Shown: in pieces, positions 28,374 to 37,202 of the stretch
How the letters are laid out: each line of letters opens with the position of its first letter
Position numbering within the stretch: the stretch's first letter is position 1
Source: Brevundimonas sp.
Lineage (GTDB): Bacteria > Pseudomonadota > Alphaproteobacteria > Caulobacterales > Caulobacteraceae
DNA length: 64,000 nt
Assembly (NCBI GenBank): GCA_027531145.1
Contig: JAPZRF010000001.1
Location: 124,001 to 188,000, forward strand
Direction of reading: 5' to 3'
Position numbers and translations under genes: made by a program
The notes under the pieces: generated by a model
What the model saw: only the letters and a program-made list of their open reading frames with translations
What the model was told of the DNA's origin: nothing
Databases searched by the model: none

Positions 28374-29141
28374 TCAGGCAGCGGGCAAGGCTTCAGCGAC
28401 AAAGGTCCGGACATCCTCCAGCAGGGCCGGGGCGGCCAGGTCGATGATCTCCTGCCCCTTCTGCGGGCTGGCCTGGGCCGGGTCCGAGCCGATGCGGCCG
28501 TCCGGGAAGCGGGCGCGATAGTCCAGGGCATCCCGGATCGGCCCTGACGGCGCGATCTGCGGGCTGTAGGCCGCCGTCTTGATGCGGTCAGGATACGCCG
28601 CCTGGGTCACGGCAATCTCCGACGGCGTGGCGTGCATGCCGTGGCCGGTTGGAAACAGCCGGTTGCACAGGGGAGTCACCCCCGGCAGGTCCCACCAGTT
28701 GCGGAGCTTCATCGCCATCGGCGGCGGGGTCTCCGCGTAAGACCACTCCGCCCAGACCTCGGCGAAGGCCGCCTCGATCGAGGCGACATTACCGCCGTGG
28801 CCGTTGAGGAAATAGATTCGCTCGAAGCCGTGCCGCGACAGCGACGAGATCCAGTCCGAGATCACCGCCATGAAGGTCGAGGGGCGCAGGGTGATCGTCC
28901 CGGGGAAGGCCAGATGGTGCTGGGCCATGCCGATGTTGAACGTCGGCGTCACGGTCAGGCCCGGCTCCTGCGCCTCGGCGGCCTGGGCGATGATCTCGGG
29001 GCACATCCAGTCGGTGCCGAGCAGGCCGGTCGGCCCATGCTGCTCGTTCGAGCCGATGGGCACCACCACGGTGCGCGCAAGCGGATGATCAGCGGCGAGC
29101 TGCGCCTCGATCTCGGGCCAGGACGAGAGATGAATCAGCAT
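28374..29141 (-). CDS. Creatininase-family amidohydrolase
   Basis: This protein of 255 residues from ATG 29141 (GGAGG six bases upstream) has the creatininase fold. Metal ligands are visible in PIGSNEQHGPTGLLGTDW (Glu, His, Asp) and in FLNGHGGNVASIEAAF (His), followed by a C-terminal HATPSEIAVTQ where a further Glu binds metal. Members hydrolyse cyclic amides such as creatinine, or act on formamides in cofactor pathways (MftE, ArfB); the substrate here is unknown. It is probably co-transcribed with the phasin-like gene. Confidence 0.86.
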   Translation of the reverse strand: MLIHLSSWPEIEAQLAADHPLARTVVVPIGSNEQHGPTGLLGTDWMCPEIIAQAAEAQEPGLTVTPTFNIGMAQHHLAFPGTITLRPSTFMAVISDWISSLSRHGFERIYFLNGHGGNVASIEAAFAEVWAEWSYAETPPPMAMKLRNWWDLPGVTPLCNRLFPTGHGMHATPSEIAVTQAAYPDRIKTAAYSPQIAPSGPIRDALDYRARFPDGRIGSDPAQASPQKGQEIIDLAAPALLEDVRTFVAEALPAA

Positions 29142-29281
29142 GGGGGACCTCCGGAGCCGTCCTGCGTCCATAGGCCCGTTCACGTCTCCGGGGAAAGCCT
29201 TGCGGAAGCGCCTGCGTCACGGTTCAAACGCTCCATGACCCGCGTGTCCGTCCCCCTCGCTCCGGCACCGGCCCCGGCCGC

Positions 29282-30013
29282 ATGACCCGCCCCCCCGCGA
29301 AGACGACCGGCAAGCCCGGTGCCGCCGGAGCCCGCAAGGCCGCGCCGAAGCGCCCCCGCCGCAACCCCGGCTTCCTGCCCGACCCGGACCGGGTCGAGGC
29401 CATCTTCGCCCGGCTGGCCGGGGTGATGCCCGAGCCGAAGACCGAGCTGGCCTTCCAGGACCCCTATACGCTGGTGGTCGCCGTCGCCCTGTCGGCCCAG
29501 GCCACCGACGTCTCGGTCAACAAGGCCACGGAAAGGCTGTTCAGGGTCGCCGACACTCCGGAGAAGATGCTGGCCCTCGGCGAGGCGGGGCTGATCCCCT
29601 ACATCAGCTCGATCGGCCTCTACCGGAACAAGGCGAGGAACGTCATCGCCCTGTCGCGGCTGGTGCTGGAAAAGCACGGCGGCGAGGTGCCGCTGAACCG
29701 CGCCGATCTGCAGGCCCTGCCCGGCGTCGGCCGCAAGACCGCCAGCGTGGTGCTGAACGAGCTGGGCATTGAACCGGCCATCGCCGTCGACACCCATGTG
29801 TTCCGTGTCTCGCACCGGCTGAAGCTCGTCACCGGCAACACCTCGGGCAAGGTCGAGGACCAGCTGCACCAGGTCGTGCCCGCCGCCTGGCTGCCCAAGG
29901 CCCACCACTGGCTGATCCTGCACGGCCGCTACACCTGCGTCGCCCGCAAGCCGAAGTGCGGCACCTGCGTCCTCGCCGACCTCTGCCCCTCGCGCCTCGA
30001 GCTGGCGGGGTAG
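29282..30013 (+). CDS. nth: Endonuclease III
   Basis: This 243-residue DNA glycosylase/AP lyase excises oxidised pyrimidines. The helix-hairpin-helix LPGVGRKTASVVLNELG contains the catalytic Lys, the Asp lies in AVDTHVFRVSHRL, and the [4Fe-4S] cluster Cys are spaced C-X6-C-X2-C-X5-C in CVARKPKCGTCVLADLC. The first 35 residues are a basic Lys/Arg/Pro-rich tail absent from E. coli Nth. A 16-codon open frame at 29235-29285 begins with the same ATGACCCGC and overlaps the nth start as ATGA. Confidence 0.95.
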   Translation: MTRPPAKTTGKPGAAGARKAAPKRPRRNPGFLPDPDRVEAIFARLAGVMPEPKTELAFQDPYTLVVAVALSAQATDVSVNKATERLFRVADTPEKMLALGEAGLIPYISSIGLYRNKARNVIALSRLVLEKHGGEVPLNRADLQALPGVGRKTASVVLNELGIEPAIAVDTHVFRVSHRLKLVTGNTSGKVEDQLHQVVPAAWLPKAHHWLILHGRYTCVARKPKCGTCVLADLCPSRLELAG

Positions 30014-30293
30014 CACCCGCTCTTCCTTCTCCCCTTGGGGGAGAAGGTGGGCACCGGCGGCGCTCGGATGAGGGGTGTCAGCGCCGACGCCGGGCGGCTG
30101 TCCTCGCCGTCGAAGGTTCATCACAACGAACACAGAGAAGGCACAGAGGGCATCGAGGGCCCAGCCACGCCGCAAACGCCGCGCCTCTCCCTTCCCCCTC
30201 GAGGGGGAGGGCTTCGACCGCGCGGCACAGGTCCCGTTGTGTCCTCTGTGCTTTCGCTGTGCTCGCTGTGATCCCTTGAATGGAGCCGCCGCC
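30014..30293. repeat. Intergenic composite repeat, copy C
   Basis: Starts with a CTTCTCCCCTTGGGGGAGAAG REP hairpin (about 30027-30048). An inverted repeat follows, with left arm 30116-30152 (GGTTCATCACAACGAACACA and on), the palindrome CCTTCCCCCTCGAGGGGGAGG near 30190-30211, and right arm 30232-30272 (GTTGTGTCCTCTGTGC and on to GCTGTGATC). No gene is present. Confidence 0.8.
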
Positions 30294-31160
30294 CTACCCC
30301 AGCCGCGCCCGCACCGCCTCCGCAAACCCCGCCCCGGCGCGGGGGTCGCAGGACAGGTAGAAATCCGGTTCGATCAGCTCCAGCTCCATCAGCCGGTACT
30401 GGCCGGCCGGGTCGCGCACCAGGTCGACGCGGGCGTAGAGCAGCGGCTCCTCGACCGCTGCCAGGGCCGCAGCGGCCACCTCAAGCGCAGCCGCGGGAGG
30501 CTTCGCCTCGGGGTCGTAACGCCCCCCGAACTGTACCTGGATGCGGAAGTCGCCCCGCGCCGCCGTCTTGCGCACCGCATGGCTGAAGCGGCCGCCGAAG
30601 TGCAGCAGCGACAGCTCGCCCTCGACTTCGATGGCCGGCAGGAAGGGCTGGACCATGGCCGGGGTGTCGGGCAGGTCGGCGACCGGCGCGCCCGCCTTCA
30701 GCCGCTGCGTCCGCCAGGCCCCGCCCGAGACCACAGGCTTGACCACGACTTCACCCCAGCGCTCCGCCGCCGCAATCACATCCTCCGTTGTCAGATGATC
30801 GAGCCAGCGCGTCTCCGGGATCGGCACGCCCCGTTCGCAGAGGCGGCGAAGATAGGTCTTGTCCGAGTTCCAGGCCAACACCGACGCGGGATTGGCCAGC
30901 GGCGCGCCCGCCACGGTCCAGGCAGCGCAGGCCTCCAACCAGCGAACGTGGTCTCGATGATAGCCCCATACCACCACCGGCAGCACCAGCGGAAAGGTGT
31001 TCAGCCGCGCCGGATGGGAGATCTGCTCCGTCCACGGCAGGGGGACCAGCCGCACGCCCGCGTAGGCCAGCGCCTGCTCCAGCCGGGCCAGCACCCCGGG
31101 CCAGTGCGAGGCGTAGGACTGGTCAGCGGGGTCGGGGGTGAGGACGGCGATCTCGGGCAT
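30294..31160 (-). CDS. ATP-grasp protein of unknown substrate
   Basis: This 288-residue protein has the ATP-grasp layout: ASVLAWNSDKTYLRRLCERG before the fold, the ATP-binding VVVKPVVSGGAW near residue 145, MVQPFLPAIEVEGELSLLHF, and the metal-binding MELELIEPDFYL near the C-terminus. It resembles glutathione synthetase-like and RimK-like carboxylate-amine ligases and a family of uncharacterised proteins. ATG 31160 gives a natural beginning, MPEIAVLTPDPADQSYA. It is divergent from the adenosine kinase gene with 81 bases between, and no partner gene points to the substrate. Confidence 0.82.
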   Translation of the reverse strand: MPEIAVLTPDPADQSYASHWPGVLARLEQALAYAGVRLVPLPWTEQISHPARLNTFPLVLPVVVWGYHRDHVRWLEACAAWTVAGAPLANPASVLAWNSDKTYLRRLCERGVPIPETRWLDHLTTEDVIAAAERWGEVVVKPVVSGGAWRTQRLKAGAPVADLPDTPAMVQPFLPAIEVEGELSLLHFGGRFSHAVRKTAARGDFRIQVQFGGRYDPEAKPPAAALEVAAAALAAVEEPLLYARVDLVRDPAGQYRLMELELIEPDFYLSCDPRAGAGFAEAVRARLG

Positions 31161-31241
31161 GGCCCGCCCTCTAGCGCCTCGCGATCGGCCTGTCGCCGCC
31201 GGGCGCTGGCCCTGCGACGCCGGGACGGCTAAGGGGCGGGC

Positions 31242-32258
31242 ATGACCCAGCCCGCCTCCCACGACATCTGCGCCGTCGGCAACGCCATCGTCGATGTGCT
31301 CGCCCCCTGCGACCCGACCTTCCTTGAGGCCCAGGGCCTGCCCCCCGGCTCGATGCAGCTGGTCGATGCCGATCGCAGCGCCGCCCTCTACGCCGCCATG
31401 GCCGCGGGCGTGGAGGCTTCCGGTGGCTCGGCCGGCAACACGGTGGCGGGCGTCGGCTCGCTGGGGGGGCGCGCCGCCTACATCGGCAAGGTCGCCGACG
31501 ACGTCCTAGGCCAGGTCTTCACCCATGACATCCGCGCCGCGGGCGTCGTCTTCGACACTCCGCCGCTGACCGGAGGCGTCGACAAGGACCTCGGCACCGG
31601 CCGCTGCATGATCAATGTCACCCCGAACGGCCAGCGCACCATGTGCACCTTCCTGGGTGCCGCCAACCAGCTGACCGTCGACGACATCGACCCGGCCCTG
31701 ATCGAGGCCTCGGCCATCGTCTATCTGGAGGGCTATCTGTTCGACCCGGCCCCAGCCCGCGCCGCCTTCGAGGCCGCCGCCGCCGCCGCCCACGCGGCCG
31801 GGCGCAAGGTCGCCATCACCCTGTCCGACACCTTCGTCGTGGCCCGCTGGCGCGCCGAGCTGCTCGACTTCATCGAACGCTCCGCCGACATCGTGCTGGC
31901 CAACGAGGCCGAGCTGGCAGCCCTGTTCGAGCACGAGGACTTCGACCACGCCGCCGCCCGGCTGGCCGAGCGGGTCGAGGTGGCCGGGATCACCCGCGGG
32001 GCCCACGGCTCGGTCGTGGTTCGCGGAACCGAGCGCGCCGTGGTCGCCGCCGATCCGGTGGACAAGGTGGTCGACACCACTGGCGCCGGCGACCAGTACG
32101 CCGCCGGCCTGCTGCTGGGCCTGGCCCGCGGCCTGTCGCTGGAGGAGGCCGGCCGGCTCGGCTCCCTGGCCGCCGCCGAAGTCATCGCCCACTGGGGCCC
32201 GCGCCCCATGACCTCGCTCAAGGCCCTGGCCGAAGCGCGGGGTCTGAAGCTGCGCTGA
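31242..32258 (+). CDS. PfkB-family adenosine kinase
   Basis: The 338-residue sugar kinase opens with HDICAVGNAIVDVL. It has the GGSAGNTVAGVGSLGGRAAYIG motif and the catalytic anion-hole DTTGAGDQYAAGLLLGLARG with Asp as base. The TFLGAANQLTVDDID segment is characteristic of alphaproteobacterial adenosine kinases, which phosphorylate adenosine to AMP as part of SAH recycling. That fits MetK in the same window but the genes are not linked. A nucleoside or ribose substrate other than adenosine cannot be excluded. Confidence 0.87.
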   Translation: MTQPASHDICAVGNAIVDVLAPCDPTFLEAQGLPPGSMQLVDADRSAALYAAMAAGVEASGGSAGNTVAGVGSLGGRAAYIGKVADDVLGQVFTHDIRAAGVVFDTPPLTGGVDKDLGTGRCMINVTPNGQRTMCTFLGAANQLTVDDIDPALIEASAIVYLEGYLFDPAPARAAFEAAAAAAHAAGRKVAITLSDTFVVARWRAELLDFIERSADIVLANEAELAALFEHEDFDHAAARLAERVEVAGITRGAHGSVVVRGTERAVVAADPVDKVVDTTGAGDQYAAGLLLGLARGLSLEEAGRLGSLAAAEVIAHWGPRPMTSLKALAEARGLKLR

Positions 32259-32447
32259 GACGGGTCCCGGTCGCGCTCGCTCAATCAGTTTGTCGTCACC
32301 CCCGAGCTTGTCCCGGGGGCCCATCGTTCCGCCTGACGCGATTGCCGGCGGTTACAGGCGGGACGTGAAAGGCCCGCGCGACCGCGTCTGAACCTACCCT
32401 CGACCCTCGGGTCAAGCCCGAGGGTGACGGAACTACAGGGCCGCGGC
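32259..32447. repeat. Two CCTCGGG-type REP hairpins
   Basis: The first, at 32299-32319, is CCCCCGAG...CCCGGGGG. The second, at 32403-32425, is the perfect ACCCTCGGG-TCAAG-CCCGAGGGT followed by GACG. They lie between convergent genes and belong to a family with further copies at 36215, 36318 and 43464. Confidence 0.8.
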
Positions 32448-33002
32448 CTAACGCTTCTTCAGCGTGACATAGAGCGCGCCTTCGCCGCCGTGGCGACGGT
32501 GGGCGCTGGAGAAGCCCGAAACCACGCCGCGCAGGCGGGGGCCCTGCAGCCATTCGGCGGCCGAGGCGCGAATCACGCCCCCGCCGCGCCGGCCCTGGCC
32601 GGTGATCACCAGCACCGCCGTCAGGCCGCGCGCCTGGGCCCGGGTCAGAAAGCCGACCAGCTCATCCTCGGCCTGGAAGCGGCCGAAGCCGTGCAGGTCG
32701 AAGCGCCCCTCGATCGGATCGCGTTCGCGCGCCAGCCGGCGCTGCCGGCGCGGCTCAAGGACATCCGGAGCGACGCGCGACAGCAGGGGGACCGGGGGCG
32801 GCCGCAACTCGGGCGGCGCGGAAGGCTTCGGCGCGGCGGCCGGGACCGGCTTGCCGGTGCCCTTGCGCTCCGGCGGAGCGGCCGCAGGCTCTTCCACGGC
32901 CGGAACGGTACGCCCCGGAGATGGTGCCAGGGTGCGGGCCACCCGGGCCCAAAGACGACGGTCCTCGGCGGTCAGGCCCGGGCCGCGGGGCGGCCGGCTC
33001 AT
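32448..33002 (-). CDS. Smr-domain protein
   Basis: This 184-residue protein has a low-complexity Pro/Ala/Arg-rich first half and a C-terminal Smr (MutS-related) domain of about 85 residues. The domain has FDLHGFGRFQAEDELVGFL with the LDLHG-like motif, then VLVITGQGRRGGGVIRASAA and the final GGEGALYVTLKKR. Smr domains are metal-dependent endonucleases acting on branched DNA or on RNA in ribosome rescue; which applies here is not shown. Its start overlaps the stop of the XRE gene by four bases (ATGA), so it belongs to that operon. Confidence 0.9.
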   Translation of the reverse strand: MSRPPRGPGLTAEDRRLWARVARTLAPSPGRTVPAVEEPAAAPPERKGTGKPVPAAAPKPSAPPELRPPPVPLLSRVAPDVLEPRRQRRLARERDPIEGRFDLHGFGRFQAEDELVGFLTRAQARGLTAVLVITGQGRRGGGVIRASAAEWLQGPRLRGVVSGFSSAHRRHGGEGALYVTLKKR

Positions 33003-33253
33003 CCGGCGTCCCGGATCTCGTCGTCGCCCTCGTCATCGAGCGCCATCGGCCCGGGCGTATGGGACAACAGGTCGCCCGGCTGGCAGTTCAGCTCGCGGCA
33101 CAGGGCGTCCAGGGTGGTGAAGCGGATGGCCCGGGCCCGGCCGTTCTTGAGGATCGACAGGTTGGCGGCGGTCACGCCGACGCGGTCGGCGAGCTCCGAC
33201 AGCGACATGCGTCGCACCACCAGCAGCCGGTCGAGGTTCACACGGATGGCCAT
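32999..33253 (-). CDS. XRE/Cro-type DNA-binding protein
   Basis: This small regulator of 84 residues carries one helix-turn-helix, MSLSELADRVGVTAANLSIL followed by KNGRARAIRFTTLDALCREL and then NCQPGDLLSHTP, the pattern of the YozG/HTH_26 group. Such regulators are regularly found downstream of DUF2975 membrane proteins, as here (7 bases from that stop). The acidic tail DDEGDDEIRDAG is extra. It probably represses its own operon. Confidence 0.9.
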   Translation of the reverse strand: MAIRVNLDRLLVVRRMSLSELADRVGVTAANLSILKNGRARAIRFTTLDALCRELNCQPGDLLSHTPGPMALDDEGDDEIRDAG

Positions 33254-33260
33254 GGGCGGG

Positions 33261-33944
33261 TCAGATGGTCAGCTCAGCTTCGCGGCGCAGGCGCGCGCCC
33301 TCGCGGAAAACCTCCGCTAGCACAAACACCACCAGCACGGAAAAGGCGGGTGTCAGCAGCTCGCCGAGGCCCTGCGGCTCCATGGCCCCGGGCGACAGGC
33401 GCGCGGCCCAGGTCTGCCACAGCCAGACGCCGCCGGTGACGATGGCCAGGATCAGCCCGATCTGGCGCATGCGGCCGACGTTCTCCGGATGGAAAGGGTC
33501 GCCGAGGGTCAGGGTTCGGAAAATGGCGCGCAGCCGGCCGACGATCAGGGCGAAGGCGCCGAAATAGGCGCAGAAGGAGCCGACCGCGAACAGCAGCAGA
33601 GGGCGCTCAAGGGGAATCTGGTTACCCGCTCCGGGTTCACCCACTTCAGCCACCAGGTTGTCGAGGGGAATCAGGATGGCGGCCACAAAGGCCAGCAGCA
33701 GGACGCCGAGGATGATCCACAGCAGCCCATAGGCGACATCGAGACCGATCTTCAGCAGGCTGGACACCGACCCGGGGCCCAGCGTGCGCAGGGCCGGGGC
33801 GTCGAGCGAGCGAACGGTCAGCCGGAACGGAAAGCGCGGCAGGCGCAAGGGGGCGGCCTTCAGGCCGGGAAGATCGGCGGGGTCGCCGCGGCGGGTCCGG
33901 CCGGCCCGCGCGCGGCGACTGTTTTCGCGATCTTCATGCGACAC
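33261..33944 (-). CDS. DUF2975 membrane protein
   Basis: This 227-residue protein has a basic N-terminal region of about 60 residues followed by four membrane helices (about residues 68-93, 112-136, 158-176 and 193-213). The cytoplasmic loop between the second and third contains TLTLGDPFHPENVGRMRQIG, the hallmark of DUF2975. Start is GTG 33944, 15 bases after a 38-codon gene, probably translated by coupling as no good ribosome-binding site is seen. The biochemical role of the family is unknown; it pairs with XRE regulators. Confidence 0.85.
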   Translation of the reverse strand: MSHEDRENSRRARAGRTRRGDPADLPGLKAAPLRLPRFPFRLTVRSLDAPALRTLGPGSVSSLLKIGLDVAYGLLWIILGVLLLAFVAAILIPLDNLVAEVGEPGAGNQIPLERPLLLFAVGSFCAYFGAFALIVGRLRAIFRTLTLGDPFHPENVGRMRQIGLILAIVTGGVWLWQTWAARLSPGAMEPQGLGELLTPAFSVLVVFVLAEVFREGARLRREAELTI

Positions 33945-33959
33945 GTCAAAGGCGGCGGA

Positions 33960-34076
33960 TCACAGCGCCTGGATCAGGGTCGCGACGAGCGCGGCCGGGA
34001 TGGCGGCGAGCAGGAAGGCGTTGAGGATGCCGTGGCCGACGCGCTCGATCAGGTAGGTGGTGCTCAGGGCTTGCAT
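33960..34076 (-). CDS. 38-residue membrane peptide, first gene of the DUF2975-XRE-Smr operon
   Basis: ATG 34076 is preceded by GGAG with eight bases between, a strong ribosome-binding site. The frame gives 38 residues: a short polar start with YLIERVGHG and one hydrophobic helix (ILNAFLLAAIPAALVATLIQ) before the stop. Codon third positions are GC-biased as in real genes here. It ends 15 bases before the DUF2975 start on the same strand. No family is recognised. It could be a partner or regulator of the DUF2975 protein, a leader peptide for coupling, or a small toxin-like peptide; the sequence does not decide. Confidence 0.7.
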   Translation of the reverse strand: MQALSTTYLIERVGHGILNAFLLAAIPAALVATLIQAL

Positions 34077-34335
34077 AAGTCTTTCTCCATTGGTTGGGCA
34101 ATGTTCGCCCGATTCTGGTTGTCTGCGGGGTCATCCTTGCCGTTTCTGGCTCTGATGTGGATGGGTGCAGCGACCGTCTCCATGAACCCAGCAATAGCCT
34201 TCGCTATCTTGCAATGCACGTTACATATCGTTTAACGAGATGAATCTTTTGCAATGCGGCGCGCGGCGGGGCGTCGCAGACGGGGTGCCGCGAAGGCGGT
34301 TTCCCCGCCGCCCTGCGCCCTCTAGGGTCCTCGCC
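34077..34335. promoter_or_regulatory. AT-richer divergent promoter region
   Basis: Lies between the leftward small-peptide operon and rightward rdgB. Contains GTTA-CATATCGTT-TAAC near 34210-34236 and TTGCAATGC twice (about 34208 and 34248). The GTTA/TAAC symmetry could be the operator of the XRE regulator. No gene is seen. Confidence 0.4.
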
Positions 34336-34938
34336 ATGCCCCTGATCCTCCCCGCCGGAACCCGCCTCGTCGCCGCCACCCATAACGCCGGCAAGGCGCG
34401 CGAGATCGCCGCCCTGCTCGATGGCCGCTTCGAGGTGCTGAGCACCGCCGAGGCCGGCGTGCCCGAGCCGGACGAGACCGAGAGCACCTTCACCGGCAAC
34501 GCCCTGCTCAAGGCGCGCCACGCGGCGCAGCGCTCGGGCCTGCCGGCCCTGGCCGACGACAGCGGCCTGTCGGTGACGGCGCTGGACGGCGCGCCCGGCA
34601 TTTTCTCGGCCCGCTGGGCCGGGCCCGACCGCGACTTCGCCCTGGCCATGCGCAAGGTCGAGACTCGTCTGGAGGAGATCGGGGCGACCGACTTCTCCGC
34701 CTGGTTCACCTCGGCCCTCGCCGTGGCCTGGCCCGACGGCCCGGCGGTGGTGGTGCAGGGCGAGGTGCACGGCCATGTCAGCTTCCCGCCGCGCGGCGAC
34801 CGCGGCTTCGGCTACGACCCGATCTTCGTCCCGACCGGCCACAGCCAGACCTTCGGCGAGATGGACCCGGCGGCCAAGGATTCCATGAGCCACCGCGCCC
34901 GGGCCTTCGAACAGCTCAAGGGTGCCCTGTTTGACTGA
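34336..34938 (+). CDS. rdgB: Non-canonical purine NTP pyrophosphatase RdgB (Ham1)
   Basis: This 200-residue enzyme hydrolyses dITP, ITP and XTP to monophosphates, keeping deaminated purines out of nucleic acids. Motifs are [32 protein letters not shown], the metal-binding [10 protein letters not shown] and [13 protein letters not shown], with the closing [15 protein letters not shown] 34336 matches the usual family start; the frame is open further up but without conservation. The 3' end overlaps hemW by 8 bases, an rdgB-hemW order common in alphaproteobacteria. Confidence 0.96.
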   Translation: MPLILPAGTRLVAATHNAGKAREIAALLDGRFEVLSTAEAGVPEPDETESTFTGNALLKARHAAQRSGLPALADDSGLSVTALDGAPGIFSARWAGPDRDFALAMRKVETRLEEIGATDFSAWFTSALAVAWPDGPAVVVQGEVHGHVSFPPRGDRGFGYDPIFVPTGHSQTFGEMDPAAKDSMSHRARAFEQLKGALFD

Positions 34939-36100
34939 GGTCAGCCCCGCGGGCAGCGACCGCCCCGCCGGCGTGGCCGTCTATGTCCACTGGCCCTACT
35001 GCCGGCGCATCTGCCCCTATTGCGACTTCAACGTCGTGCGCGACCGGGCCCAGGCCGATCAAGCCGATCTGGTCGAGGCCCTCCTCGACGACCTGCACGC
35101 CCAGGCCGACCGGCTGGGCCCGCGCCCCCTGGCCTCGATCTTTTTCGGGGGCGGCACCCCCTCGCGCATGCCGCCCGCCGCCGTGGAACGCATCGTCGCC
35201 GCCGCCCGTGCCCGCTTCCCGACCGCGGTGCCGGTCGAGGTGGCGCTGGAGGCCAATCCCGACGAGGCCTCGCGCCGGCAGCTGGCGGCCCTGGCCGAAG
35301 CCGGGATCGAGCGCCTGTCGCTGGGTCTGCAGTCGCTGGAGGATGACGCCCTCGCCTTCCTCGGCCGCGATCATGACGCCGCCGCCGGCCGCCGGGCCCT
35401 GGCCGACGCCCTGACCCTGTTCCCGCGCGTCTCGCTGGACCTGATCTACGCCCGCCCCGGCCAGACCCCGGAGGCCTGGCGCGACGAGCTGGACCGGGCG
35501 CTGGAGCTCGGAGCTGGCCATGTCTCGCCCTACCAGCTGACCATCGAACCGGGCACCGCCTTCGGCCGGGCCCTTGCCCGCGGCCGCCTGATGTCCCCCG
35601 ACAGTGACCTCGCCGCCGACCTCTACGAGATCACCCGGGCGCGGCTCGAGGCTGCCGGCTTCGAGGCCTATGAGGTCTCCAACCACGCCCGCACGCCGGC
35701 CGACCGTTCGCGGCACAATCTGCACGTCTGGCGCGGCGGCGACTATCTGGGCCTCGGCCCCGGGGCGCACGGGCGGCTGACGCTCGACGGCGTGCGCCAC
35801 GCCACGGTCGCCCACCGCCGGGTGGCCGACTACATCGCCGGCGTAGGCGCCGGGATGCCCTGGGCCGAGCTCACTCCCCTGTCGCCGCGCGAGGCCCTCG
35901 AGGAGCGCGCCCTGCTGGGCCTGCGGGCGACGGAGGGCCTGCCGGTCGCCGTTCTGGCCGGTCTGGAGCTGGCCGCCGACACCGACCCGCTGGCCGGGCT
36001 CATCGCCGACGGTTTCCTGACCCTGGAGACCGGCCACCTCGCCGCCACCGTCCGCGGCCGCCCGCTCCTCGACGCCCTGCTTGGCCGCCTGCTGACGTGA
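34931..36100 (+). CDS. hemW: Heme chaperone HemW (radical SAM, oxygen-independent coproporphyrinogen oxidase-like)
   Basis: The protein of 389 residues has the radical-SAM cluster motif [12 protein letters not shown] (C-X3-C-X2-C) near residue 28, [13 protein letters not shown] and [16 protein letters not shown]. The lack of the HemN fourth Cys and the YCDFN motif mark it as HemW, a heme-binding chaperone, rather than a true HemN. No ATG is usable: TTG 34931 has AAGGG eight bases upstream and is preferred, while GTG 34922 is in frame but too near that site. It overlaps the rdgB stop. Confidence 0.93.
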   Translation: MTEVSPAGSDRPAGVAVYVHWPYCRRICPYCDFNVVRDRAQADQADLVEALLDDLHAQADRLGPRPLASIFFGGGTPSRMPPAAVERIVAAARARFPTAVPVEVALEANPDEASRRQLAALAEAGIERLSLGLQSLEDDALAFLGRDHDAAAGRRALADALTLFPRVSLDLIYARPGQTPEAWRDELDRALELGAGHVSPYQLTIEPGTAFGRALARGRLMSPDSDLAADLYEITRARLEAAGFEAYEVSNHARTPADRSRHNLHVWRGGDYLGLGPGAHGRLTLDGVRHATVAHRRVADYIAGVGAGMPWAELTPLSPREALEERALLGLRATEGLPVAVLAGLELAADTDPLAGLIADGFLTLETGHLAATVRGRPLLDALLGRLLT

Positions 36101-36408
36101 GCCTTCCTCTCCTCCCCCGCCTGCGGGGGAGGGGGACCCTCCTGAGCCGCAGGCGAAGGAGGGTGGAGGGGGCGGGACGAGGTGCAGCGAACAGCCCAAC
36201 TGCCCCCCCCCGTCACCCTCGGGCGCGACCCGAGGGTCGGGCGTGGCGGCAGGCCCACAGCGTGACGTTCGGGCACCCCGGCGAACCAGCATCCGCCGTC
36301 TTGCGACGGAACCCCCGATCCTCGGGTCAAGCCCGAGGATGACGGCCAGGGGCGTGAACGCCTGACAGCGCCCTTCAGGTCCGTCACAGGATCGGGTTAG
36401 GGTCGCGT
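36101..36408. repeat. Repeat-filled gap with CCTCGGG-type hairpins
   Basis: Starts with CCCCCGCCTGCGGGGG at about 36115-36130 and a CCCTCCTGAGCCGCAGGCGAAGGAGGG stem. Then come ACCCTCGGG-CGCGA-CCCGAGGGT at 36215-36237 and ATCCTCGGG-TCAAG-CCCGAGGAT at 36318-36340, both perfect 9-bp stems. No gene is seen. Confidence 0.8.
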
Positions 36409-37194
36409 ATGGACACCCTCGAAGACCGCTGGGCCCGGCTTGAGCCTCACGCCGCCGTTTTCGGGCCGGACGACGACCGGCCGCGCCCCACCGCCCTGCT
36501 GTTCCACGGCTGCGGCGGCCTGCGCCCACACCTGCCGCGCTACGCCGAGGCGGCCCGCGACGCGGGCTGGCGGGCCGTGATCGTCGATTCCTACGCCCCG
36601 CGCGGCTGGCGACGCGAGCTGGCCATGGCCATGGTCTGCACGGGCCTGACCTTCCACGGCGACCGGCGGGCGGGCGACATCCTCGCCGCCATCGCCGGGG
36701 TCTCGGCCCGGCCGGACGTGGACGCCGACGCCCTCCTGCTGGCCGGCTGGAGCCACGGCGGCTGGGGCATCATGGAGGCCATGAGCGCCGATCGCCGCCC
36801 GGGCACGCTGGGCCTGGCCAATCCCGGCGATGTGGCGCTGGACGGCGTGCGCGGAGCCTTCCTCGCCTATCCCTACGTCGGCTTCGCCGCCTTCAACCGG
36901 CGTCGGCCATGGCGGCATTGTCCGCGCACCCTCGCCATCGTCGCCCGCCGCGACCACCTCACGACCGTGCGCAACGCCGAGGGCATCCTCGACATGGTGC
37001 GCAGCTGCGGCGCGGAGGTGGAGACCTGGATCGCCGAGGGCACCCACGCCTTCGACGAGCCGATGAACGCCCCGCCCATGCGCTACGACGAGGTCCTGGC
37101 GGCTGAGGCCCTGACGCGCTTCAGCCGGCTTCTGGAGGACCTGGCACCCCGGCCGGCAGCGGCCCCGAGACGGCGACGCCGCGCGGCCGGCTGA
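36409..37194 (+). CDS. Dienelactone hydrolase-family protein
   Basis: This 261-residue alpha/beta hydrolase has TALLFHGCGGLRPHLPRYAE near residue 28, the nucleophile elbow AGWSHGGWGIMEAM (Ser near 123), Asp in IVARRDHLTT and His in EGTHAFDEP, so the triad is complete. The nucleophile is Ser instead of the Cys of classical dienelactone hydrolase. It resembles esterases of the DLH group with unknown substrate. The C-terminus is a basic Arg/Pro-rich tail. It is convergent with sdhB, eight bases away. Confidence 0.82.
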   Translation: MDTLEDRWARLEPHAAVFGPDDDRPRPTALLFHGCGGLRPHLPRYAEAARDAGWRAVIVDSYAPRGWRRELAMAMVCTGLTFHGDRRAGDILAAIAGVSARPDVDADALLLAGWSHGGWGIMEAMSADRRPGTLGLANPGDVALDGVRGAFLAYPYVGFAAFNRRRPWRHCPRTLAIVARRDHLTTVRNAEGILDMVRSCGAEVETWIAEGTHAFDEPMNAPPMRYDEVLAAEALTRFSRLLEDLAPRPAAAPRRRRRAAG

Positions 37195-37202
37195 GCCGGC
37201 GA

